DNA of 64,000 nucleotides from Pelargonium cotyledonis (GCA_036897625.1 JAYMTA010000015.1:1-64000), one strand, 5' to 3'; counted from the first letter of the stretch, positions 1 to 14,441 are shown. Program-made: numbers and translations. Notes: generated from the letters alone by a model not told the origin.

Positions 1-2984
1 AACTCTAACTTAGAAGCTCCCCTTTCAGTCCCTTCTCCAAGACAAGCTTGCACTTGCTTCCTCACTTTGCTTTGGATTCCAAAGACTCTTTAGTAATAAG
101 ATTTCTTGCATTGTATATTTATTGTTGAATCGGGATATCTTTAGCGCTAGAAGTAGTTTATATAAGCGGAATCTATTATTAAGATATTATCAATTAAGGT
201 ACCTTGTGATGCTGAATTATGAAAATGTGGGATCCATAGGTGTTATATAAGATTTAGAGTATTATCTTGTGTTTACATTTTTATTCAAAAACTACATTGA
301 ATTGAATGGTAAGGCATATAACAGTACTAGATATCCCGGAATTAAAAACAAAAAGTAATAGCCAACGCTTAAAGAGTGCCTTATAAAATACATATTTTGC
401 TAGGAATTTCTATAAAAATCATACAAGTGATATTCGAAAAGTGTGTTTTTGAAGCGAAAATGGCTTTAGAATTCTAATAAAGTTGTACTGTCAAGTTTAC
501 TCCTTAGGTATACAAGAATTACCTAATTAGAAGAATGATAGGTTACTAGCTCTTATTTATTATTGGGTATCAAATTAAGGGACATTATGACTATTTAAGA
601 TAAGAAAGATCTAAATTCAACCCCTTATTTTATAAACTCTATCCAGTAAAGTTGCGATTCAAGGTATATAGGCTGCAATTTGCATTTTTCATATATTTAC
701 TAATATTCAAGCTTAGCTTTACACGAGGAGGGTAGCTCGATACCGATACCCTGAGATATTTCTTTTTATTAAGTGATTCCATAATTCCTATTGCTGTTTA
801 TTACCGAATTACTCTATAATTGGGTTAGTGTATCACTGATTGGACTTAAGGATTCCTTATTTTAGAGGTCTTGTATTTTATAGTAATTTTTAAGACTAAC
901 TTACTAATTCACCATATGCGGCTGGTCCAAAGAAGTTAATATGCTGAAAAGTAGGCGTGGGCTTCTTATCTTATGTTGAGATGTAAGAAAACTAAAAACA
1001 ATTTATGCAATTTTTTCTAGCGGATAAAGAGAATACAAAACTAAGTAAGCATAGTTAAAGGGGCCTTTTTAGAAGTATTTACATAAAAGGGGAATCCTTA
1101 AAAGATAAAGACTTTTTGTTTACCGAATTCTTATAGAACAAGAAGTTTGTTTCTTCAAAAAAGAGGGGGCTCTCTCCGTTAAGTGTTTATTAAATGGGGG
1201 TTTTACGTATAAGGTATCTCTTTTTATCAAAGTCAATTCGAGAACATTATTCGTAGTGTATGTAGTATAAGAATTTTCGTTACTAGGATATTTAGTAGAG
1301 CAAAACTCGATTATTGAAACAAAAACATATTCCGGTAAAATTTAAGGAAAGTTTGGTGTTAGTAGTGAATACACGAAAAGTTCTAAATAAGGATCCTCGG
1401 GTAATTACGGAACACCCCGCAAAGTAAAATAATAACTGCCTTGAAAAATCAGAACTTACATTATATTTCCTAAAGAACGACTCCGGTTCAGAACGAAGCG
1501 GGTATACTCAAAGGGCCTTATTTCCCGGATAGACGAAAAAAGAATACTATTTAATACATCTTTCATTGGTGGGCTTGTTGAAAATTAGATAAAGGATCCC
1601 TAATTATATCTCATAAAGGAACAAAGCAGTATCTCCCTGTGGATTTTGGTACTTTTACTTTAAAGAACGTGCTATCCAAGGTTAGAGATCGAAGTCCTGC
1701 TTTTGTGCAAAGGGCAGGAGCGCTTTATAAAAAAGGTGGATCCGTCTCTTAATTTATGACAATTATTTTAATAAAAAGTTGATATACTTAATTAAATCAG
1801 GAAAACACCCCTGCGAAATCTAGGTTTTTGATAAGAGTAAAATTTTATAATTACCATGTTCTTTTTGGTTAAGCACTCATGCTTAGTTTAATTCTTTACA
1901 AGGGTCTTTGTTGGGGAAAAGGATATAGCGATAGAGAATTCCCGGCCTTACAACTCATGGAATCGTGTGTTCTATTTTTGTTAATTTCAACAGGGAGTAC
2001 AAAGTCCTGATCAAGGGCTAATTACCCTACCACTAGTCATTAAACGAGGTCTATTCAAGATGACTGAGAGATAAATTCAATAAGGACTTTGTTTCTATTC
2101 GTAAATTATGCGTTTAACGGGCACAGGTTCCGCAGTTCATTTTATAAGGGAGTCCTCCGTGTTGGAATAGAGCAGTTCACAAGTATCAAAAGTGTCTTGC
2201 ATTAATTTAGTGGAGCTGCAGGGATTGGTACCTAACGGCTAAGGGTTCCTTAATACTGGACACTACCAGAAGCTTTGTGGGGGAGTCCCATTAAAACCTA
2301 AAATAAGAAAGAGGCTTTTAAATAAGTCTCACACAAGTACTACTTATTGATTTAGTCATAATAGTTATACCCTTTTTATGATCCACGAATTCTAATTTAC
2401 AGAAAACTTTATATAAAATATCGAGAATCCGGGACAGAATTTTACACAATAATAGATAGGGTCCTTATGGAATGTCCTAACCTAATATTACTGGCAAAAG
2501 TTGGATTAATGAACAATAGAGGCTGCTCTTCTTAAATGTTATTGGGTTTACTCTGCTTGAATGAAGGTGCTTAGGTATTTTAGCGAACACTTGATAACAA
2601 CCAGATTGTCCCATCCGTCCTTCCTATGTTGTTAAAATAAAGAATGCGACTTCGGAGCCCTATAGTACTGTTTGTTTGAACCTTAGCCACTAGCACTTTA
2701 CATTCAGGTGTCTACTCGAGATCGAGTAAGTCCTAGATTTTTTTATTTGTAGAGGCTAGTACTTCTGCCAGTACGTAAAACTGGATTCTCTCTTTTATTC
2801 GTTATAGTCGGGGTTCCCTAATCTTAATAGACTAAGCGTTTCTGTAAAGCTTACACGACCTGGGCAGCTATAATAAGTATACATAACTTTGAAATAAAAC
2901 CTGAAAACTAGACAATCTTTCTCTTGTTAAGCCAACTTACAGAACTCTAATCTATAAAATGAGTACCAACTCAAACAAGAGTAT
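1..2984. other. AT-rich spacer, no gene seen
   Basis: I read both strands and found no recognisable protein, tRNA or rRNA gene. The stretch is AT-rich with scattered short G-run/C-run motifs such as the AAGGGAGTCCT at 2146. Open frames are short and look like chance. It resembles the rest of the spacer in this window. Confidence 0.6.
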
Positions 2985-3064
2985 AATAGGACTCGAACCA
3001 GAGTTGTTTTGGAGTGGTAAAGCACGGGTTCCCGGAATCCGCATGTTAAAGATTCAACTCGAGT
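2985..3064 (+). pseudogene. tRNA-like relic (possibly trnQ-derived)
   Basis: A D-arm-like block (AGTGGTAAAGCA, about 3013-3024) is followed at tRNA spacing by CGCATGTTAAAGATTCAAC, which resembles the variable region and T-arm of mitochondrial trnQ. An ACTCG/CGAGT pairing at the two ends could be a residual acceptor stem. The anticodon arm does not give a convincing 5-bp stem and the T-stem is broken. It could be a relic of another tRNA, so the family assignment is tentative. Confidence 0.35.
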
Positions 3065-3115
3065 AAACCTGGGTCCTTTGTCGCTGAAGTTTTTACGACA
3101 CCTATCATGACACAC

Positions 3116-3142
3116 ACTAGAGGCAACTAGAGGTAACTAGAG
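3116..3142. repeat. 10-bp tandem repeat
   Basis: The unit ACTAGAGGYA is present about 2.7 times head to tail, just after the tRNA-like relic. It looks like replication slippage. Confidence 0.7.
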
Positions 3143-6100
3143 TTTGGCTATCAGTTCAAGATATTTTTAAAAGGGTTTATTACAAGTTTTTGAATGGTGA
3201 GTACAGGAACCCTTACTTTATCTAAGAGATTCCAAAATCAATTTTATTGTTCACATTCTGTTTTCTTGTTTCTAAGTTCCTTGATAACTAAGCAAGTAAG
3301 TTAATAAGCAGTTTTATGGGACTTGAATCTTTGTAGCGCTAATGTAGTCGGGTTGGGAATATAGAGAACTAAAGAGATGTGTTTCCTCCCCCTAGCGAAG
3401 ACTTTTTTAATATGTCCTAGGGGATAAGGAGGGCTCTAAGAGAAATGGCTTCAGTAAAGAATTGCTATAATCGGTAATTTATTGCTAGAGATTTCTTACT
3501 TTATTCTTTCAAGAAGAGAGCCTATAGACTTTAAATTTAAAAGGGCGCTTTGGTAATGTTAGGTAGGCAAAACAAGACCTCAGTTTTTTCGTATAACCCC
3601 GCAAAGCTTTCTACTAGTGTCCAGTATTAGGAGCCCCGTTGTACTAGCACCTGAAGTCTAAACTTTTTTACCATATCATATAAACCCAGTGAGAGTTTTC
3701 TTACTATCTCCCATAACTCATTTAACATTGTTATGAATAGATCAGTTTTTAGCCAGTCCCTTTATTAAAGTCCCTGAATCATATTATCCCAGGATGCTAG
3801 CTTTCACGGAAAGAGCCGCCACTTCTTATATAGGTAAATCAAGAACTACAAATACGAAAATAATGAGGACTGTTCCCTTTATAGACTGTTTAGTGCCGAA
3901 AATAAATATCGTTACTTAGTCAGTTACTTCCTTTTAGTCGAAAAAAAAAGGAGTTCTAGCAGCAGCTATTGACCTCAGTCTACAGAGTTAGTAATGCTTT
4001 TTTTACTTTCATATTCACACCAGAAACAAGCACACAAACGAGTGGAACAAGAGTTTTTATTACTATTATAATCAAAAGACAAAAGGCTTGCTTTAACAGG
4101 CATGTTTTCCTACCCTTTAATTCCTTGCTTCCAGGAAGTGATTTGAGAGGTTAGGGATAGCTTTTTCTTCTATTACGTGAATATGATTCCTGTTTAAAGA
4201 ATCTGCGATTCATTCATTTGTCTACTAACAGATAAAGAGAAGGATACTTTTCTATAGAATTAAATGAGAAGCGTTTAGAATTTATGGACCCTATTTACGA
4301 GAGTTTGCTTTTTGCGGAATATACTCTCCCAGAGAGCCGGTTATGCTGATTTCAAGAATTAAAGAGCCTTGTAGAGACCTACCTCTATTTATATAGAGCG
4401 CGGGAATAGGATACAAGGTTCTAATAAAGGCAAGAATAATCTAACCTAAACCAGCATCTCGTTGATAAATATCCCTCAATAGGAATCGGGTCTTGGGTTC
4501 ACTAACTATGTAAGGAATTCCTTTCAAAGTAACACAGAAAGGGGCCTCTACTTATAATCAAATAATTAGCTTGTGCTCTTACTGCTTATGGTTTAAATAA
4601 ATCTTAATTGTACGTACCCTTTATATATAGTCGTATTCATTTCTAGACTATAGAGTATTGCATAGAGGTGTCTAATAGTTTTTTATGTTTATTGTTTTTG
4701 CTTATAATTAATCGTAGTAGTTAAACCAGGTCCTATACCCCAAGAATTGCTTAGAAGGTATTTTCCTGAAAAAAGAAAGCTTGCCCTTAAGTCTACTAAA
4801 GAGTGTTAACACAGGGGTTTGAAATGCTAACCTATAAGATTAATTTAAGGAGAATCTAAATCCTACATTATTTACGAGTCATTTGTTGAGCTTATATACA
4901 AAAACTCTGAAAAGTCTTAGTGCAAGCTTTGCCTTGAAACTCTGGTATAAAATATTGGGCAAATTCCCCTTTAATATGAGCTAAACCTTGAAAATTAGTA
5001 CTTAAAAATAAGAATCTTTTCCTTAAAAATAAATAACCTATATCCTTTAATAGAAATTCCGGGGTGTACTATAAGGAACTTTGCAACAAAAAAGTAAGCC
5101 AAATCTATCACAAGAACTATATAGGCTCTAATAGGGGGTTCTTAAACTTAAATTGGACTAAACTAAAGAGCCTAGACTTCCTAAATCATATAAAAGAAAA
5201 TTTTAGAGCCCCGATTACTGAAAGAAAGATCCTAAAACGTAGTAGCCCCCCCTAATGCTTTCTTCTTATATTATAAATACCTGTTCTTTTTCCCTCTATG
5301 TTTCAGTTAAACCCGAGAGTAGGATACCTTATATTTAGGATTACTCCTTGTTCGGGTTAGAGAAAGAATACTGCCTTTAGCAAAAGGAGACCTTCTTAGA
5401 CCTTGTATCTACCAAACCCTAACTTTTTTGAAATTGAGAAATTGCCGGATTAAGATTTCGTTATCTCATTCTTAGTGATATTAGGGGCACCCAAACTTGC
5501 GATATACCTAGGATGATTTAAGCCTAAAGCCAAAGATAAATAGACCGATTGGGTTCTATCCGCTGCGCCCTTTACTGAGGTACATGCGGCACCTACTATT
5601 AGACTCCTTCTTTTGCTTCTTGCTTTCAGTTCAAACACAAATATGGGTATACCAAAGTACAACCTCCGCAGCTTCAAATCGAATCCTATCCAATCCGATA
5701 ATGTAGATGCTTTATTTTCGAGTAGTCACAAGGGCTGTACCACCTTATTAATGTATTAATTTACGATTTCTTTCTTTAATAAAAAAGATACCGCTTAATT
5801 GGTAGTGCATAAAATTCCTGTATTTAACTTTTGCGAAGTACAATCCCTCGTTTATACAGAATTATAATAGTTTTTATAAGAATTTCCAATCTTGTCTTGA
5901 AGAAATTTATAGTTACACTTGAGACTTAAGGCGTTTGTCCTCTGTACATTTCCGAAATACTTTTAAACCTTTATCTTACTAGATTAACAAACTAATAAAG
6001 GGGACTCTTAGATACACTCTCTGGCCGTAAAAGCCGAGCTGGCAAACACCCGTTCTGAAAAAGGATTACTTAAAATAAAGGTAGGCAATTTCTAAACTTT

Positions 6101-7618
6101 AATAAAGGCTACTTTTACCCCGATTAGAATTAAGGGGAGGATACAAAGAAAAAGGTGCCCATGGAGTTGCATTACAGGCTATTATTTTAGCACTGAATTC
6201 TTACTCCCGAAAACATAGGGACCCTGGCTTAGGAATTATCCCTATCAACAATCAGACTATTTCTAGGAACTTGTGGATAACTTTTCAAGGAAACCCGCAA
6301 AATGAGGTTATAACGTGAATTGTGAACGCGAATGCCAAGGGTTCGAGCGGTGTCCTGGCTGAAAAGTACAAGAAGCTTAAGAAATTAACTCAACTGCTCC
6401 TCAACAATCTAATAAAACTATATAGCCCACATATCTCCTACTGCATTTAGGGTAGGAACTAAATTACTTAAGAGAAGTCCAAACCTGAGATTTCATTTTT
6501 TTCTTGGTCCTAATTCAAGACTAAACAAGCCCGAACTAATTGAATCTTTGGATTGGGATCCCAGAAATGCCTCGAATCCACTTGGCATCCCCATAACGAA
6601 TATTATTGACAAATCGAAGTTGTATATTATCCATTTTCTGCAATAGGTTCTGGGTAAAATATACACCTCCTCGGAAATGAAAAAGTGGATCCAAAGCGAG
6701 AAAATTACTAGTATGTTATTAAGTTCTAAATTTATCACAGCTTTAACAAAAATAAGGTTGGCTTAATTAGTTAATGATTATGTTATTTACTTGATATATA
6801 AATAGCTATAACATGTACCAATATCTTTCTTGGCTTCCAAACGAGGAGAACACAAAAATATAAGGACAAAGCCACCTGTTTAGAAAAAGTATTTACGATA
6901 AAAATTTTCTACACTGTAAATCATTTAGATTAGAAAAAAGGGGGAGTTTTCTTTTACTATTCAACATACCAAAAGGATATGGGATCAACCATTCTCGATC
7001 TATTGACCCCGAGGCCTTTCAAGGCAACAAGATCTAATACTTGCAACTGACAAATGGGATTCCAAAATCTATAAATTTTTAAAGGAACTCTGTCAAAGCT
7101 AGTTTTGTGTACAAAAAAGAAAGCATATGTATTCAGGGTTAGCCATTATGTTATGGGCATTTTCTAATTTTGATATAGATATTACGTAGCATAAGAACCC
7201 CCTTACAGGTTTTCTAAAGAAAAAGAAATGCAATGAAAAGTCAAACTTATGTTTTTGTTACTGAGCACCCCTATAAAAATGTCGAATTAAAGCACTCTTT
7301 ATCAGGTCGTGTACAAACCCCTCTTGCATTTTGTAAAATTACGGATGCTTTTGGTTGTGTTTGCATACGATCTAATATCAAAAAAGTAGGTGCTCCTTGG
7401 ACTACTGCTTGCAGGAAAATCCCTATTATATCAAGGACTTCTTAGCTTATAGGGACCCTTCTCATATAAGTATAAGAAAGATCCAAGTAATTTTGTAAGC
7501 TAATGTATATTTGAATAGGGGCTAGTAGAACAGACGATATAGAACTAGACGGGAACAGTAAAGAAGTTAAGTCTTTAAAATTCTTTTTTGAGGGAAATAC
7601 TCTGGCTGCCCTTTTTCT
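3143..7618. other. AT-rich spacer, no gene seen
   Basis: No gene is recognised. The longest open frames here are 60 to 81 codons with no recognisable domain. A D-arm-like string at about 5793-5810 (GCTTAATTGGTAGTGCA) is not followed by a matching T-arm and is not called. G-run/C-run palindromic motifs recur. Confidence 0.6.
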
Positions 7619-7646
7619 TAGATTCCCACTTCACTGAAGCATTTTT
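7619..7646. repeat. Dispersed 28-bp repeat, copy 1
   Basis: TAGATTCCCACTTCACTG is identical at 7619 and at 38616, and similarity continues for another ten bases with two mismatches. The copies are 31 kb apart in the same orientation. No function is suggested by the surroundings. Confidence 0.65.
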
Positions 7647-8667
7647 TTTTTCGTCGGTAGGTGTTACTGTAATATAAGGGACCCCCGTTTATAGGTTTGG
7701 TACGGGACTTCCCCTTTATGGATCCTTTTAGCCGAAAGAAAAAATAGAATATAGGAAACTAGAAAACTCTGCCTTTTATAAACTTCATAAAGAATTTCAG
7801 GTTCCAGAGAAAAACTGACTTGCAATACTCGCCTAAGCTTAAGAAATTACTTTTATTTAAACTAACGACAAGGAAATCCGCTCTCTACTTTTTAGAGTTC
7901 TGATACACTGGACTAGATACTTACTGAGAAAAAGAAAGACGTTAGAGATTTCCTTATTATTTAGTATTTAGTAGACTACACTTACCTTACTTGGAAAACC
8001 TGGATTAGAAGTAAACTACCGATACTTTAAATGGCTAAAACCCTTTTCGTATCTGAATCCAATTAAATACAAAGGTTATAACTTAACCCACTTACTAGAG
8101 TCTCTATTATTTGAAAATAGTAAAAGGAAACTTACCTTTATACATTAAGTTCTCTGGTTAGAAGCGAAAAGAACTACTTTTAGTTAGAATTCATATTTAT
8201 CTGGATTTGTCTCCTCTTTAGAGCTATACCTGGAGCTTTATTCTCTTAAGAACTAAACTCTCTAATAAGTCCTTGTAGCCTTATTACCTATCTTTTTATG
8301 AGCCTTAAGTCCCTACCCACGTACCCTTAATCTTACAAGGCCTCCTACGGGTCCCAGTATTCTATGTCTTATAACTTGTACTATTCCAGGCTGTACTCTT
8401 ATAGTTATAGGGAGTCCTTTATTTTATAGTTATTCTATTATCTACAGTATCTTATAGGAGATAAAAGAGTCCGCGGAGCTATTATATAAGCAAGACCTCT
8501 CGGTTGTAGATTGAAACTGTCTTGATATTCAAAAAACGAGACAGAGTACTTTGACTCTAGTAGATTCCTTTGAAACAGCTAGGCTTTTCACTTGGCTTTG
8601 AATGACCTCGGTATTCCTTATCAAATTGTGTAGAGAATTCTGCACCCTTTAATTACATGAAAAAGGT

Positions 8668-8715
8668 CCTTTGATTGGACTTGAACCTTCGCTTTTGACT
8701 GAAAGCAGTCTCAGT
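8668..8715 (-). pseudogene. Possible tRNA 3'-half fragment
   Basis: On the minus strand a T-arm-like string (GAAGGTTCAAGTCC) lies near 8675-8690, preceded by a stretch at roughly variable-arm spacing. No D-arm or acceptor pairing is found. This is one of many T-arm-like strings in the window and could be chance in such DNA. Confidence 0.2.
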
Positions 8716-8748
8716 CGTACCCACCCCTTTTTTCTTAGTATGCCCGAC

Positions 8749-8770
8749 AGTGCCCCGAAAAGGGGGCACT
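8749..8770. other. GC-rich stem-loop
   Basis: AGTGCCCC (8749-8756) and GGGGCACT (8763-8770) form a perfect 8-bp stem around the loop GAAAAG. It stands out in AT-rich surroundings. It could be a transcript-end structure or a selfish hairpin; there is no adjacent gene to decide. Confidence 0.6.
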
Positions 8771-11700
8771 ATAGGTCTTTTTCTTCAGTACATAACATAT
8801 CTTATATAAGTTAGTTAAATACTACTTAATTTCATGACATAATCTAGGGTTTTTTAGAGCTGATATAATTAATATACTTGGTTTAGATATCCTCCAATCA
8901 AAAAGCACCCTGTATATTTAAACACCCCTGCTCTATCCAAAAATTAAAACATAGGACTGTCCCAAAGTCAGTTAAAAGGCTCTCGGATCGGTAACAACTA
9001 AATGCAAGTGATATAAGTGAGACGTGACGCGATGCTCAAACGTACAAGGAGAGACTTGATTTATAAGCCAAGCTAGAGTACTAACAAGGGCTGAGCACTT
9101 CTCTTTTTTGGATGGGGAATTTTCAATAAACGGAGTTATACAAAACTATGGTAACGAAAAGGCCTATAAAAAGAGAGTGTCTAGAGACCGGGAATAGGAA
9201 TTCCCTCAATAACCAAGTTGTACAATAGTATAAATAGCAGCTCCCCCGGTATTGATTCTTTAATCTGAAGTCAGGGTAACCCCAAGTAACCCTGTCTTAT
9301 TACATTTAAAATGTAAAATACAAATATGTAGCCAAAAGACTTCCTGCCCTTTCTGGAGATGCCCAATAGAAGAAGTTTTTAAGACTGTAGACTGGCTTTT
9401 CGTCTCCAAAATGCGTGGGGTTTAATAGCTATTCTATATAATTAGGGAGTACCCGGCAATTCCTAAGGATTTTTAGTACGCATTTTGATCTAGGTATATA
9501 ATTCTTTCCTAATTTCCTTTAGTTTTTCCATAAATTCATAACCCTTTTCAAAGGCAAGTGAGTTCTTTCAATCATGTGAATTCTTGTCAAATTCGTATAC
9601 TGAACTGGTATTAACCAAGTATTAAACTTTCTTTTTGTATTTTAAAAAAGTTGTAGATTTACATACAACTAATATTATTAGTGAGCATTTATTGATGTAA
9701 TGTAAATCGAAACCCTCAAAAACTCCTACTACAATGCCTCTGCACAGCTTTTCGGTGTAAAAGACTTCAGATACTTCGGTTGCTGGGGCCCTTTCTATTT
9801 GAATCTCTTGCCCTCATTATAAATTACGACTATGTCTAATTAAGATTACTTAAGATTACACGGAATCCTATGAATAAACCTGATAAATTTGGTTTTTGAT
9901 TAAACTATATCAACTATAATACAAAGTTTTAAGAAAAGGGAGCTGCTTTAGGAAACCTCTAGAGGAATTAGATATAGAAAAGGAAATCCATAAGGGCGAG
10001 ATGCACCAGTGTAAATAAGAAGGAACTCTAACTAGGCTAATATTATAATAGAGCAAAACCAGATGGATTGACCTACCAAAAAGTTTAGGATATAAGGCTC
10101 CTTGTAAAAGACTGCAGTAATATATAAAACTAAGTATTACACAACTTGTACTTCTGATTCCCTTTTCCCGGAGACACTGGAGAAAGTCAAACTCAAGATA
10201 CATTAAACGTTTAATAAGGGGGACCCCTAAGGCTTCCCGGGGTCTTTTATTAATATTAACAAGGTTAAGTGAATTTTGCCCCGTAACGGGATTCTCTTAA
10301 AAGGATTCCTTGTATAGTAAGAGTCTCTCAAGTACCCAGAGTTTCAATCTTATTTAAGACTAACTTACTGCGTTAATATCAATCAATACAAACAAAGGGA
10401 ATTTCCTTCATTATTATACTCTTTTTGAGCTGTAGGGGCTTCTAGTTTTAGTAGAGTTATGATAGTTTGGATTATGTTCAATAAAATGCTCTAATTATTT
10501 CCTCCATTCTAAAAGGGAAAACATGCCCAACTGTTGTACAAGCACTTGTCAGAAACATCTCTAAGAGGCCTATATTTCTTTTATACAGGCTGTTTTCTTT
10601 TGTCTAGTTCTCACTACTTCAAGGAAAGCTTTTTGAAAGTTGCCAAAACAAGGATGTACTTGAATTTTAGAGTCAGAAGGAGACCCTCTTGTTCCCCTAT
10701 GTATAAGAAGAATTTCTAATATTTAGGCTCTGCAGATTTTATACCTCATAAAGGGTTTGTTACTTATTTAAGAAGAAACCTGGGAATTTCAGAATGTGTA
10801 AGGATAGACTCGATTTATGTAATCTCATATTATATACTAGTTATTTCAGATAATAGACTCGAACTTATGCTTTATATAACAACATATAACTATTTTATGT
10901 AACCTAAATTTAGGATGGTTTGTACCCAGTGTATAAGATAAATGAAGAGACTTTTACAGAGGTATTACCCTCCTTTTAGAATACTTTACGTCTAACAAAA
11001 GAGCGTGCTTAGAATCAAACTTTGTTTTAAAATTACTTTCTATTTTGACTCTAATCCGAGTTTTCTTATATCCCTTGATTAAAGGGACTCTGTTACGCTT
11101 GAATAAAAACATTTCTTTAGTACTGGAAACCCTAGTATATTTCTCATTAATTGCTGAAAAGTCCTTACTACATACGCAGGTTTTCTCAATTAACTATTTC
11201 TATAGTTTTAACTGTTTCGCTAAATCGAAGACTTTGATATCTAAACAGATTTTTTGTATATCTCGATACTTTGTTTTCGTGGAGCTAGCTTTTCGTATAA
11301 CTACAAAGCTAAATATAAAGATTATTTCAGCACTATATAGAAATATAGATGGCACTTTACTTAGTGGATCCTACTAATACTCTCTTCCTTTTTATTCGTT
11401 TTTTTTAGATAAATTTGGTATCAATTACCCCCTTTGCCAAGCACTTAAGATTACTCAGACTCAGTAGGTATTAACGAGCTCCTACAAAAAGGTATCTAAT
11501 TTGTGTACAAAATCAACTTCTTTTTAGAAGCATTAGCAAGAAGACAAACCAAACCTACCTAACAACGGTGGAAAATCCAATTTTACAAGATTTAATAAAA
11601 AAAAATTCCGGGCTTTATACAATCAGACTCAAGGTTTTATTTACAACAGGATCGGGTAACCCTACAGAATTTGACTGAAGAAATGGGCTATGGCGCCCTT

Positions 11701-14369
11701 GTTTCCCCAGCTCTAGAAGCCTCTTAGGCTAGAATTTAAGGAAACATTTATAAAAGCTTAGAATAAATTAGATCCCACCTTTACTTTGATTGAAACAAGG
11801 AATCGCTTGGACTCTTTGAATAGGTAAAAAGGAATACCCGAATGTATAATTAAGGATACGCGCATGCATATGGATCCTAAAAGGAACCGCTGTTATCCAA
11901 ATCTAGGAATAATTTACTTTCCTCTCTGATTCTTATCCTAAGTTTCCTGATAATGGTAACAGTAACATGAGGTAGTAGAGAGTAGAGCAAAAAAAGAGGG
12001 CTTTTTGCCTGTTAAAAGCATCTTATATTAAAGAATTTATCGCAATAAGAAAGAATTTCCCAAGGAATTATTCTAGCACTACACAGTCTTCAGGAGAGTT
12101 CCTTTATTAAACGTAGGTCTACTTGTCCATTTTTGTATTGGGGAGACGAGGGGAAAGGGCTGAGCCTTGTATTATAATGATTCTAGTATTATTTTGCATG
12201 CCAGCTAAACCTGCAACTCAAGTCAAGAAAAAAGTGGGGGAGATTACTAATTTCTTTTGTAAACCTATAAGAACTAGACGCTTTTGCAGGAAATCTTATC
12301 TTTTCATCCTTATGGGCTCCCAGTATCCGAACTAAAGTAGGCTCACTACTAAGACAAAAATTACTATGATAGAATTTCTTGTTATCGTATTACATTACCT
12401 TAGTTGCATGGATTTGCTCTTAACTTACTTAGAATAGGAAGAGTAAAGAAACAGACTAACAGTGGGAAACCTATAAAGAGACGAGATTCGAAGTCGCTAC
12501 TAGCTTTAGTCTATTCTTTTATATTAATACTTAAAAGTCAGTGTATTCCATGAGAAAAGAATAATTTCACTAAATAGAGTAGCTTAGGAATCAGAGCGGA
12601 TAGCAGTTTAACTGGACGCAAACTCGTATAGACCAATCCATTTAGTTATCTTCGACAAGAGTTGGTAATAAATTTCTACTCGGAATTCTAGTGCGCGTGG
12701 TAGTACTCTATTTCTCTTGAAAGTAACAATGCCTTATCAAAAAAGAGGATTTTAAGTCCTATTAGATTATAACTTGACCAAAAAGGGATCTCCTCTCTTC
12801 CACTGGTAACACGGGTATACAAGCTATCTAGTTTGTATGCTATAAAGTGATATTTATTTTATTGATAAGAAGAGAACCCTTTTTATATGAAGTACTTATT
12901 GTCTTAGATTACAATTACTTATATGACTTATGTTATCTTACTAAACCCACTGTCCTTTGGCTTATATAGATAGGAAACTCCACAAGAAGTCCAGGGGCCT
13001 AAGCTTGTTATCCTATCTTAGCGACTAAGCGATTCCCGTGTTTTTTAAGGAAGAACACTATTGAATAAGTTATATACACCTTCCCAATGTACACAAATTC
13101 TTCTCAAAATCTGGTAGGTTTAGTTGAAAAAGTTTCGCTTTGTGACTGTTTATTTATTATTTTTATGGAGCAGCAGCAAGTCGGATCCAATTGGAGTTTG
13201 TGGTTGATAGTGACTATAGCTTAGTGCTCTTTCTTAAATTCCGGATTCTTCGTATCTTCTCGTATTCTAGCTATGAGTTTTCTGAGTATTACTACTGCTG
13301 TAATAGATCTTTTAATAAAAAAAAAGTTGGAATTCCTGGTTTTCTGGTTTTATTACTTTACAAAGGTATAGAAATTCTTTTTTATAATATTCGAGTTAGG
13401 GCTTTCCGATAGGAAAAAGATACATCTACTACTTTGGTTTGAGCATTCCCCTATTTCATTTAAATTAGTCCTAAGTCTTCCTAAGCAGAGTACTTTGTTA
13501 GGTAACAGGCAGGGGTACTTGTATATTATATGTAAGAGTTTCACTTCCTAGTCCTAGAAAGGACTCCTAAAGAGAAATGCGTGAAAAAATCAATCTGTCT
13601 ACCAGTAAATTAGAATCTCTTTTGCCCTTAAAAAAATTAGCTTCATTCAGGACAGTAATAGGTCTTCCTTAGTGTATACACCAAGGCATGAAAGCACTAG
13701 CTCTAAGAATAGTATAGGACTAGTAAGGGTCTAAAAATTATATTAAAACTTCTTCTGAGTAGAAGCAAATAGTTCACAAGTATAAGTTTCCTGAGTTATC
13801 CAAGCAATAGAATTCCCTTAATTGGTTATAAGCAGCTTTGTCTTGAGAGTATACCACCCGAAAAGCTCTGAACGTTACTTAACTTACTCCGGATTCCACC
13901 ATGACAAAGAAGAAATATTCCTGTAAAAGTTTAAACATATTTATTCTGGGGCTATATGAGATTAGCTCCATGGTCAGATCTGTGATCTGTATAAGACTTA
14001 CTTCTTTACACTTTTTGTTTTATGAAACCCAGGGTTTAAGAAGTATAAAATTGATTAATCACTTAGTTAGTATAATATCGATTAGCTTTTCCTTCGGTAA
14101 GCTGCCGTGCTATGGTAAGATATTCTTAGCGCTGCCATGTTAAAGGGGACTACTCCTTAAGACCCCCTACCGTAATTTGTTTATTAGAACCCATTTTCTT
14201 AGATTCAAGCCAAAAAAGCCCCTTATTGCTTACAAGTCTCAAATAAAAAGAGGGTATCCCTTAGTTAATATGAAGAATTTTTAGTATTCCAATATCAAGT
14301 ACTTACTCGAAAGTTAGGAAATTACGGGAAGTTTAGAGTTTGTAGGTTCTAAAGGAGTTGTTAATTACT
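8771..14369. other. AT-rich spacer, no gene seen
   Basis: No gene is recognised. The longest open frame in the window (11045-11377, plus, 110 codons) lies here. It starts at TTG rather than ATG, is rich in Leu, Ile, Phe and Ser as expected of AT-rich DNA, and shows no recognisable motif, so I leave it as chance. Confidence 0.55.
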
Positions 14370-14441
14370 TTACTTTTACTAGTTGATAGAGCACCGGTTT
14401 CTAGTAAGAGCTTGCAAAGGTTCGAAACCCTTTTACTCCAA
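14370..14441 (+). pseudogene. trnQ-derived tRNA pseudogene with CUA-like loop
   Basis: The 3' part, from CACCGGTTTCTAG through GCAAAGGTTCGAAAC to CTTTTACTCCA, follows plant-type mitochondrial trnQ closely by memory. The loop reads TTCTAGT, which would place CTA where trnQ has TTG. The anticodon stem (CCGGT against AAGAG) does not pair. The 5' part (AGTTGATAGAGC) looks like the D-arm of a different tRNA, and the upstream sequence does not pair with TACTCCA. It is therefore a rearranged, non-functional relic rather than a suppressor tRNA. Confidence 0.5.

Noticed and set aside
11045-11377. Longest open frame, 110 codons, plus strand
   Set aside because: It has a TTG start, a composition dictated by AT-rich DNA and no recognisable motif; expected by chance in 64 kb.
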